Origin: DATKEG01 sp035544515
GTDB lineage: Bacteria; Acidobacteriota; Vicinamibacteria; Fen-336
Length of the DNA: 60,558 nucleotides
Direction: 5' to 3'
Assembly (NCBI GenBank): GCA_035544515.1
Contig: DATKEG010000184.1
Location: forward strand, 1-60,558
Shown here piece after piece: positions 34,997 through 42,081 of this stretch. The position numbers and the translations under genes are program-made. The notes under the pieces were generated by a model. It searched no databases. It saw only the letters and a list, made by a program, of their open reading frames with translations, and had not been told where the DNA came from. Position 1 is the stretch's first letter. Every line of letters begins with the position of its first letter.

Positions 34997-36946
34997 ATGT
35001 CAGCGGAGCAAGGCGCGCCGCCCCGGCGTGGCTACGACGTGGCGGCGACGTGGCTGCCGCTCGGGATCGGCGTGGCGGGCCTTCTCTGGGCCGTGCTGGC
35101 GCTCGTCGATCCCGACCGGTCCCGCGGCATCGTGGGCGGTCCCGCCCTGGCCGGCGCCGGCCTCGCGCTGTGCTGGTTCCTGCGCCGGCCCCGGCGCGGG
35201 CTCGTCGTGCTCGCGACCTTCACGCTCGCCTACGCGCTGGGCGCCGCGGCCTGGCCCGACCTGCGCCGGGGCGACTCGCTCGGGTATTTCGTCTATCTCC
35301 GGTCCGCGGCCTTCGACCGCGACCTCGACTTCGCGAACGACTATGCCGAGTGGGGCCTGGCGGAGCCGCCGCTCACGGCGACCGGCCGCCGCTACAACCA
35401 GTACACGGTGGGTCCGGCGATCGTCTGGAGTCCCTTCTTCCTGCTCGGCCACCTCTACGCGCTCGTCGACCGCGAGGTTGGCCCGGAGCGCCACACCGTG
35501 GACGGCTTCAGCGCCCCCTACCTGCGCTCGGCGGCGCTCGGCACGCTCACGGCCGGGGTCGCGGCCGCGTGGCTGCTCGGCCTCGTCCTCCTTCCCCGGA
35601 CCGGCGGCCGGGTGGCCGCGCTGGCCGTCGTGGGCGCGATCGCCACTTCTCCCGTCCTCTTCTACCTGTTCGTGCATCCGCTCATGTCCCACGGGCTGAC
35701 CTTCGCCTTCGCCGCCGCCCTGGTGTGGGCGGCCGACCGCGTGCAGGCCGCCCCCAGCCGCAACCGGTGGCTCGTGCTGGGTGCCCTGCTGGGCGGTGCG
35801 ACGGCGATGCGTCTGCAGGCCGGCGTGCTCGGGCTCGTGCCCGTCGCGCTGGCCGCCGTCCAGCTGCGGCGCCGGCGCGCGGAGCCCGCCTGGATCGCCG
35901 GGGCGGCCGCGGCCGCGGCCCTGGCGCTCGTTCCCCAGCTCGTCGTCTGGAAGGTCCTCCACGGGCGCTTCCTCCAGGTCCCGTCGGGTCCGGGCCTGCG
36001 CGAGTGGGCTCCCGGAGAGGGATGGTTCGATGCCTCCTCTCCCCGTTTCGTGGACGTGCTCTTCGCGGCCGACCACGGCCTGTTCACGTGGACGCCGGCC
36101 CTGATCCTGGCCGCGCTCGGCCTCCTCCTCGCGCTCCGCCCCTGGCCCGCGCTCGCGGGCGCGGGTCTGGTCGTGCTCCTGGCCACGGCCTGGATCAACG
36201 GCTCGCTCGCGGACTGGGCGGGCAGCGACGCCTTCGGTGGCCGGCGGTTCGACATCGTGGTGCCGTTCCTCGCGGTCGGCTACGCCGCGCTCCTCGAGCT
36301 GTGCCGCCGCCGTCCCCTGCTCGCGCCGGCGGCGCTGCTCGCGGCGCTGGCGCTGTGGAACGTGGGCGTCGTGAACCTCTTCCGCAACCGCGGGGTCACG
36401 GAGGCGGCCGCGCTCGAGGAGGTGGCCGGCCGACAGGCTCGCCAGCTGCGCCGCGTGGCGGAGGACGTGCTGGGGCGGATGGCGGGGCCGCGCGGCCGCG
36501 CCTTCGCCTACAAGTTCTTCGCGGGGGAGTTCTTCTACTGGAACCTGAACCTGGCGGGCACGATCGACCTCGGCACGTGCGACGCGCGTTACCTCGCCGG
36601 CGACTGGTCGGGACCCGAGAACCGCGAGGGCCCGCCCAGCTTCCGCTGGGCGCGGCGAGGCGGCGCCTGCGTGCGTTTCCCGCTCGACCGCCCCGAGCAG
36701 GACCTGCGCACGGTCATCACCGCGCGCGCCCCCGGCCGCCTCGAGTCACAGACGATGTCCGTCGACCTCAACGGCGCCGTCCTCAAGCAGGCGGCGCTGG
36801 GCCGCGAGTGGGTCGACGTCACGGTCGTGCTGCCGGTGCACCTGCTGACGCCGGGGGAGAACCGCCTCTGCCTGCGCTTCAGCGCGGCGCTGCCGGAGCA
36901 GGACGGCTCGCGGGCGGCGGCGGTGTCTCGTATTCAGTTGCCCTGA
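34997..36946 (+). CDS. Polytopic GT-C-like membrane protein, probable glycosyltransferase
   Basis: 649 residues: about 11-13 membrane helices up to residue 470, then a roughly 190-residue soluble C-terminal part. The first large loop has RRGDSLGYFVYLRSAAFDRDLDFANDYAEWG, resembling the acidic-residue loop of GT-C enzymes that use polyprenyl-phosphate sugars, and SHGLTFAFAAALVW follows in a later helix. I infer a membrane glycosyltransferase of the GT39/GT83-like superfamily; acceptor unknown. Its last 68 bases overlap the end of the convergent peptidase gene. Confidence 0.6.
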   Translation: MSAEQGAPPRRGYDVAATWLPLGIGVAGLLWAVLALVDPDRSRGIVGGPALAGAGLALCWFLRRPRRGLVVLATFTLAYALGAAAWPDLRRGDSLGYFVYLRSAAFDRDLDFANDYAEWGLAEPPLTATGRRYNQYTVGPAIVWSPFFLLGHLYALVDREVGPERHTVDGFSAPYLRSAALGTLTAGVAAAWLLGLVLLPRTGGRVAALAVVGAIATSPVLFYLFVHPLMSHGLTFAFAAALVWAADRVQAAPSRNRWLVLGALLGGATAMRLQAGVLGLVPVALAAVQLRRRRAEPAWIAGAAAAAALALVPQLVVWKVLHGRFLQVPSGPGLREWAPGEGWFDASSPRFVDVLFAADHGLFTWTPALILAALGLLLALRPWPALAGAGLVVLLATAWINGSLADWAGSDAFGGRRFDIVVPFLAVGYAALLELCRRRPLLAPAALLAALALWNVGVVNLFRNRGVTEAAALEEVAGRQARQLRRVAEDVLGRMAGPRGRAFAYKFFAGEFFYWNLNLAGTIDLGTCDARYLAGDWSGPENREGPPSFRWARRGGACVRFPLDRPEQDLRTVITARAPGRLESQTMSVDLNGAVLKQAALGREWVDVTVVLPVHLLTPGENRLCLRFSAALPEQDGSRAAAVSRIQLP

Positions 36947-39158
36947 GGCCGCCGAGCAGCGTCTCCTCGATGAAGGAGAGCATGGTGGCGCGCAGGTGGG
37001 CGACAAGGTGCGGGTCGCTCACGGCGTGGCGCGACCTCGGGTAGACCATGAACTCGAACGGCTTGCCCGCCTTCTGCAGCGCATGGGCGAACTGCAGGCT
37101 GTTCTGGACGTGGACGTTGTCGTCGACGCTTCCGTGCATCAGGAGGAGCCGCCCGCGCAGGCGGTCCGCCGCCAGCACCGACGACGTGCGACGGTACCCG
37201 TCGGGGTTGCGCGCGGGCGTGAGCATGTAGCGCTCGGTGTAGACCGTGTCGTAGTTGTGCCAGTCGGTCACCGGCGCCCCCGCGATCCCCATGGCGAACC
37301 GGTCGCTGTGCGTCAGCGCGTAGGTCACCATCAACCCGCCGTAGCTCCAGCCGCCGATCCCGATGCGCGCGGTGTCCACCCAGCCCTGCCGCGCCAGCCA
37401 GTCCAGCCCGTCCTCCACGTCCTGCAGCTCCAGCTCGCCCAGCCGCTTGTAGGCGGGCCAGGCCGATTGCGCTCCCTTGCCGCTGGCGGACCGGTTGTCG
37501 CAGATCCAGACCACGATCCCGCGCTGGGCGAGGAGCTGGTGGAACATGTAGCCGGTGCCGCCCCAGGCGTCCTTCACCTGCGGCGCGTGCGGGCCGCCGT
37601 AGGTGTGCTGGTAGACCGGATACTTGCGCGAGGGATCGAAGTCGGGCGGCTTGATCAGGATGGCGTCCATGAGAAAGCCGTCGCGCGTGGGCACCTGGAC
37701 GCGCTCGGGCTCGGCCAGGCGGTAGCGCGCCAGGGCCGGCACCGGGTTGTCGTCGATGACGCGCGCCAGCGTGCCGTCGGCGCGGAACAGCCGCACCTGC
37801 GGCGGTGTCGTGAGGTCGCTGCGCGTGTCGGCGTAGAGCGAGAACGACGGGTTGAACAGGGCGCTGTGCGTGCCGGGCGCCGCCGAGAGCCGCTGGACCG
37901 CGCCGCCGTCGAGCTTCACGCGATACAGGTCGGGCGCGAGCGGGTTGCGCTCCGTCGCCGAGAAGTAGGCCCAGCCGCCCCGGGCGTCGACGCCGTAGAG
38001 CTCGCGCACCTCCCAGCTCCCGCTGGTCACGGCCCGGCCTCCGCCGCCGTCGCGGGCATAGCGGTACAGGTGCTTCCAGCCCGTGCGCTCGCTGAGCCAG
38101 AGGAACCCGCCGTCGGGGAGCCAGCGGGGCCCGCCCTGCGGCTCCACCCAGGCCCGGGTCGTCTCGCGCAGGACCCTGCGAAGGGCGCCGGTCGCGGCAT
38201 CGGCCAGGTTGAGGTCGAGCCAGGTCTGCTCCCGGTCCTGGACCTCGAGGACGAGCTGGTCGGACTCCGGCGTGAAGCCCACGCCCACGACGAGGATCTC
38301 GTCGCCGTACGCGCGCGTGTCGGCCCACACCGTCGCCCCGCCGCTCACCGCCACCACGCCGACCGAGACCTTCGGGTTGGGGTCCCCGGCCTTCGGATAG
38401 GGGTAGGTCTGGACCTCTCCGTGCCGCGGAATCTCGTCCAGCACCGTGTAGCGGGGCACCGCGGTCTCGTCGAGCCGGAGGAAGGCCAGGCGCCGCGAAT
38501 CGGGGCTCCACCAGTGGGCCCGGAACTTCCCGCGCCCGTAGATCTCCTCCTGGTAGACCCAGTCGAGCTTGCCGTTGAGCACGTTGGCCGAGCCGTCGGT
38601 GGTCAGCCGCCGCTCTGCCCCCCCCGCCACGTCGACGACGTAGAGGTCGTGGTCGCGGACGAAGGCCACGCGCGCCCCGTCCGGGCTGACCGCCGGCTCC
38701 TCCTCTCGGCCTTTCGCGCGGGTCAGCCGGCGGACCCGGTGGCCGGCGAGGTCGTAGTAATAGAGGTCTCCCGCGACCTCCAGCACGAGCGCGGTCCGGC
38801 TGCCGTTGAAGGTCTGCGTGCGCTGCCGGGCCGCGCGCCTGGCGTCCTCGGGCGTCGCGCCGTCGAGCGTGCCCAGCGTCTTCTCCACGCGCGCGGGGTC
38901 GTAGAGCGGGACCGTGCGGCCGGTGAGCGCCTCGACCTTGAGGAACTCGACCTCCTCGCCGGCCGCTTTCCGCGGCCAGAGGTAATGCGCGTCGTCGATC
39001 CAGGCGAGGTCCCTGGGCGGCGCGCCGTCGAAGTCGACCTTCCGGTCGGGGTGGTAGATGTCGTCGAGGGTCAGGGTCTGCGGCTGGGCGCCGGCCGCGG
39101 ACGGCGCCACGAGCGCGAGGCTCGCGGCCGCGATGACCGCGCGAAGGCGCTTGGGCAT
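36879..39158 (-). CDS. Secreted S9B dipeptidyl-peptidase IV-like protease
   Basis: 759 residues with a signal peptide cut near residue 24. The beta-propeller part (to about residue 490) includes GKLDWVYQEEIYGRGKFRAHWWSPD, the Glu-Glu region that binds the substrate amino end in DPP IV. The hydrolase part has Ser in GGWSYGGLM (about 606), Asp in HGSVDDNVH and His in RSRHAVSD. It releases N-terminal dipeptides. A GATGAT hexamer 6 bases before ATG 39158 suggests leaderless transcription. The C-terminal Pro/Ala tail overlaps the GT-C-like gene. Confidence 0.94.
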   Translation of the reverse strand: MPKRLRAVIAAASLALVAPSAAGAQPQTLTLDDIYHPDRKVDFDGAPPRDLAWIDDAHYLWPRKAAGEEVEFLKVEALTGRTVPLYDPARVEKTLGTLDGATPEDARRAARQRTQTFNGSRTALVLEVAGDLYYYDLAGHRVRRLTRAKGREEEPAVSPDGARVAFVRDHDLYVVDVAGGAERRLTTDGSANVLNGKLDWVYQEEIYGRGKFRAHWWSPDSRRLAFLRLDETAVPRYTVLDEIPRHGEVQTYPYPKAGDPNPKVSVGVVAVSGGATVWADTRAYGDEILVVGVGFTPESDQLVLEVQDREQTWLDLNLADAATGALRRVLRETTRAWVEPQGGPRWLPDGGFLWLSERTGWKHLYRYARDGGGGRAVTSGSWEVRELYGVDARGGWAYFSATERNPLAPDLYRVKLDGGAVQRLSAAPGTHSALFNPSFSLYADTRSDLTTPPQVRLFRADGTLARVIDDNPVPALARYRLAEPERVQVPTRDGFLMDAILIKPPDFDPSRKYPVYQHTYGGPHAPQVKDAWGGTGYMFHQLLAQRGIVVWICDNRSASGKGAQSAWPAYKRLGELELQDVEDGLDWLARQGWVDTARIGIGGWSYGGLMVTYALTHSDRFAMGIAGAPVTDWHNYDTVYTERYMLTPARNPDGYRRTSSVLAADRLRGRLLLMHGSVDDNVHVQNSLQFAHALQKAGKPFEFMVYPRSRHAVSDPHLVAHLRATMLSFIEETLLGGLRATEYETPPPPASRPAPAAPR

Positions 39159-39164
39159 GCCCAG

Positions 39165-39170
39165 ATCATC
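39165..39170 (-). promoter_or_regulatory. -10-like GATGAT for the S9B peptidase, leaderless type
   Basis: On the minus strand GATGAT is followed by CTGGGC and then ATG 39158, a 6-base gap, as for other first genes in the window. Confidence 0.35.
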
Positions 39171-39208
39171 TCATCGTTGTGGAATGTCGTCGGCGTGGAC
39201 GGCGGTTG

Positions 39209-39214
39209 TATCAT
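39209..39214 (+). promoter_or_regulatory. -10-like TATCAT upstream of the unrecognised 39.3 kb gene
   Basis: TATCAT on the plus strand. An in-frame GTG follows 3 bases later at 39218, too close for it to be transcribed in full, so a later start (TTG 39293 or GTG 39326) is more likely. Confidence 0.35.
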
Positions 39215-39292
39215 CGCGTGCGAGCCGGCTACACGCCCCGGCGCCACGATGCGATCCCGGCCGTCGTTCGTCATCCGGCACCCGCCGAAGCC

Positions 39293-41254
39293 TTGAGCCC
39301 TGACCTTCACAGCTCGCCCCTCGTCGTGCGCGGCCGGCTGCTGATCTTCCCGGTCGTTCACTACCGGATGGAGTTCGCGAGCGCGGTCCGGCGGGAGCTG
39401 CTCGCGCGGCGGCCGGGGGTGGTCGCGGTCGAGCTGCCGAGCACGCTGGAGGAGCCTTTCCTGAAGGCGGTGGGCCGGCTGCCCCGCCTGTCGGTGGTGC
39501 TCTACCCGGTCAAGGGCGAGCGCGTCTACCTTCCGGTCGAAGCCACGGACCCGCTGGTCGAAGCGCTGCGCACGGCGGCGGAGATCGGCGCGCGGACGGC
39601 GTTCGTGGAGCCGGACCTGGGCACGGAGCCGTCCTACCGGCACGTGCACCCCGATCCCTACGCCGCCACGCGCATCGGCCTCGCCGCCTACGTCTCCGCC
39701 TGCCGCGACCGCGTGCCGCCGCTCGAGTTCGAGGACCGCCGGCGCGCGGCGGGCATCGCGCACGCGCTGGCGCAGCTGGAGGCCAGGGCGGAGGGCGAGG
39801 TGATGGCGGTCGTCGGGCTGCCCCTGGTCGACGCGGTGCTCGAGGCGCTCCGCCGGCCGCAGGCCCAGCCCCTCTCCGTGCCACGACGGGAGGGCGCCTC
39901 GGTCATGCACCTGCATCCGGACAGCCTGCCGGAGGTCCTCACCGAGATGCCGTTCCTGCAGGCGGTCTACGAGCGCCGGCGCGCGGGACTGCCGGCGGAG
40001 CCCGCGCCCGCGCCGCGGCGCGTGACGCGCGACTACGGGCCCTTCCGCGTGGTGGGCGGCGCGGGGGCGGAGGAGGCGCGCACGGTGGCGGCCGCGGTGG
40101 ACCGCGTGGCCCGCCGCGTCGGCCCGGCCGGCGCGGATGTCGACCGCCAGCGCGTGCTGCTCCGGCTCTTCGCCGAGTCGGAGCGCCGGCACCGGGAGAC
40201 GACCGGGGAGCGGCTGCAGCCCTGGCAGCGTCGCGCCTTCGGCCGCTACGCGCGCAACCTCGCCCTCGTCTCGGGCCAGCTCCTGGCCGACCTCTACGAC
40301 CTCGCGGTGGCCGCGCGCGGCGTGGCCGACGACAACCTGGCCTACGAGCTCTGGGAGCTCGGCGCCGCGTACCCCGCGCAGGAGGAGAAGGCGGAGATCG
40401 GCGTGGCCCGCATCTCCGGCGAGTCGATCTGGGAGGGCATGCGGAAGATGCGCCTGCGCCGCCGCCTGCACCGGCCCAAGGTCCGGGTCAAGCCGCGCGG
40501 CCTGCGTGGACGAAAGAAGGAAGGGCGTCCCGGCGCCTGGCTGGAGGCCTTCGACGGGCGGGGCCTGTGTTCGTACCCGCCCGAGGACATCGTGGTGGAG
40601 GGCTACGGGCAGTACCTCCGGAAGAAGGGGCGCTCGGTGCTGGCCGAGGAGCGCTCGCGGGTCGAACCCTTCACCACCTCGCTGCTCGACGGCGTGGACG
40701 TCCGCGAGACGATCCGCAACTGGCACCTCTCGCCGGGAGGTCCGCGCATCTTCGTGCGCGAGGCCGGGCGCGTGGCGGGCGACGTGGGGTCGGTGGTGGT
40801 CGTCTTCGACGAGGACCGGGACGAGCGGTACCCGTACCGCATGACCTGGCTGGGCGAGCACGAGCAGGAGAGCGACATGGCCTTCTACTCCACCGACCCG
40901 CTCCAGGCGGTGGTGGGCCCCGGCATCATGCGCGCGGAGTACGGGGGGTTCCTGCTCTCCCACCCCCCGCGGCGCATGGCGGACGTGTGGGCGGATCCCG
41001 ACTACGACCTGGCGCTGACCAAGGCCGAGACCCTCCTCCTGGCGGGCCTCGACTACTCGCTCGAGAAGACCGTGGTCTATGTCGCGGCGCGGCCGCCCCG
41101 TTCGTTCATGAAGACGGTGGCGGACCGCTGGCGGCGGCGCATCCTGTACATCCCGCTCGGCCAGCTCTCGCCGGTGACGCTCCGGAAGATCCGCGTGGTG
41201 CACGTCCTGGACGGAGCCGACAAGCGCGCGACCGCCCGCGATTTCGTCTGGTAG
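39293..41254 (+). CDS. Unrecognised large soluble protein, N-terminus ChaN/TraB-like
   Basis: About 653 residues, no signal peptide or membrane helix. Residues about 10-110 (VVHYRMEFASAVRRELLARRPGVVAVELPSTLEE, then ARTAFVEPDLGTE) resemble the opening of EreA/ChaN/TraB-type proteins, where a His and Glu pair sits in similar strands; this is a weak pattern match. The middle is helical and charged. The last 270 residues carry GYGQYLRKKGRSVLAEERSRVEPF, SPGGPRIFVREAGR and LGEHEQESDMAFYSTDPLQAVVGPGIMRAEYGGFLL, unknown to me. Start is uncertain (TTG 39293, GTG 39218 or 39326). It is divergent from the S9B gene. Confidence 0.6.
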   Translation: MSPDLHSSPLVVRGRLLIFPVVHYRMEFASAVRRELLARRPGVVAVELPSTLEEPFLKAVGRLPRLSVVLYPVKGERVYLPVEATDPLVEALRTAAEIGARTAFVEPDLGTEPSYRHVHPDPYAATRIGLAAYVSACRDRVPPLEFEDRRRAAGIAHALAQLEARAEGEVMAVVGLPLVDAVLEALRRPQAQPLSVPRREGASVMHLHPDSLPEVLTEMPFLQAVYERRRAGLPAEPAPAPRRVTRDYGPFRVVGGAGAEEARTVAAAVDRVARRVGPAGADVDRQRVLLRLFAESERRHRETTGERLQPWQRRAFGRYARNLALVSGQLLADLYDLAVAARGVADDNLAYELWELGAAYPAQEEKAEIGVARISGESIWEGMRKMRLRRRLHRPKVRVKPRGLRGRKKEGRPGAWLEAFDGRGLCSYPPEDIVVEGYGQYLRKKGRSVLAEERSRVEPFTTSLLDGVDVRETIRNWHLSPGGPRIFVREAGRVAGDVGSVVVVFDEDRDERYPYRMTWLGEHEQESDMAFYSTDPLQAVVGPGIMRAEYGGFLLSHPPRRMADVWADPDYDLALTKAETLLLAGLDYSLEKTVVYVAARPPRSFMKTVADRWRRRILYIPLGQLSPVTLRKIRVVHVLDGADKRATARDFVW

Positions 41255-41261
41255 GGAGGAG

Positions 41262-41417
41262 TCACCGGCCGATCAGGATCAGCAGCCCCGCCGCGAACGC
41301 GAGCACCGCCAGCAGCAGGCCGAGACCGGGGATCGCGAACGTCGTCAGGGAGAAGAGCGCGTGCGCGATCAGCCACACGCCGAGCAGCTGGAACCCGAGG
41401 TTGCGGTTGGCCTTCAC
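41262..41417 (-). CDS. Small two-helix membrane protein (51 residues)
   Basis: GTG 41417, preceded by AAGGAGGTCACC, encodes MKANRNLGFQLLGVWLIAHAL followed by a second hydrophobic segment (GLGLLLAVLAFAAGLLILIG). Two helices with almost no loop sequence beyond FAIPGLG. Similar mini-proteins are common in GC-rich bacteria; function unknown. The ideal Shine-Dalgarno site and clean end 7 bases from the convergent gene support it as real. Confidence 0.7.
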   Translation of the reverse strand: MKANRNLGFQLLGVWLIAHALFSLTTFAIPGLGLLLAVLAFAAGLLILIGR

Positions 41418-41510
41418 GGTGACCTCCTTGTCGGTCGTCGAACGTCGCCGATCATACGGTACACTTCGCCCCCCGGCTCGGCCGTATGGGGATGGGCGGG
41501 AGGCGGTCGG

Positions 41511-42038
41511 ATGAGCGTCAAGATCCTCTGCGCCGGCTGCTCGAAAGAGGAGCGGGAGCAGGCGGAAGCGGACGTCCGGAAGGCGCTCGCCGACCGCGCG
41601 GGCAGCGACGAGTGGATGGTCTCGCTGGTGAAGCTGGCCGACCGCTGGTCGGTCACGCTCGACGCGCCGGCGGCGCGGATACGGGGCGTCACCGTCGTCG
41701 CCCCCCAGGGACGGCTGGTGGACTCGATTCGCGCGGCCTTGCGCGACGCCGCGCCGGGCGTGGGGGAAAAGGGGGCGACCCCCGCCGCCGCGGCGCGCGC
41801 GCCCGCCGGGACCGCGGCGCCCGCGGCCTCTTCCGGGGCCGGTCCCGCGGCCGTGCCCAGCGGCGGAAGGCTTCTCTGCGAGAAGTGCGGCGGCGGCTTC
41901 GTGGTCGTCTTCGACTCGCGGCCGGGGGAGTCGCTGGAGACGGCGCCCGTCGCCTGCCCGCACTGCTGGCACGTGAACCGCGTGCTCATCGACGCGGAGG
42001 CCGCGCTCAACCGCGACTATCGGGCGGAGAAGGCGTAG
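41511..42038 (+). CDS. Cytosolic zinc-ribbon protein, function unknown
   Basis: 175 residues from ATG 41511 (GGGAGG 10 bases upstream). The N-terminus has a CAGC pair (VKILCAGCSKEEREQAE), the first 85 residues look like a small alpha/beta domain, a flexible Ala/Pro linker follows, and the C-terminus is a zinc ribbon (LLCEKCGGGFVV...ACPHCWHVN). I recognise no family; the ribbon suggests a nucleic acid- or protein-binding role. Confidence 0.65.
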   Translation: MSVKILCAGCSKEEREQAEADVRKALADRAGSDEWMVSLVKLADRWSVTLDAPAARIRGVTVVAPQGRLVDSIRAALRDAAPGVGEKGATPAAAARAPAGTAAPAASSGAGPAAVPSGGRLLCEKCGGGFVVVFDSRPGESLETAPVACPHCWHVNRVLIDAEAALNRDYRAEKA

Positions 42039-42081
42039 GCGACCGGGCCCGGAACAGGCCCTCCGCAGCGGTGAACGCTCG

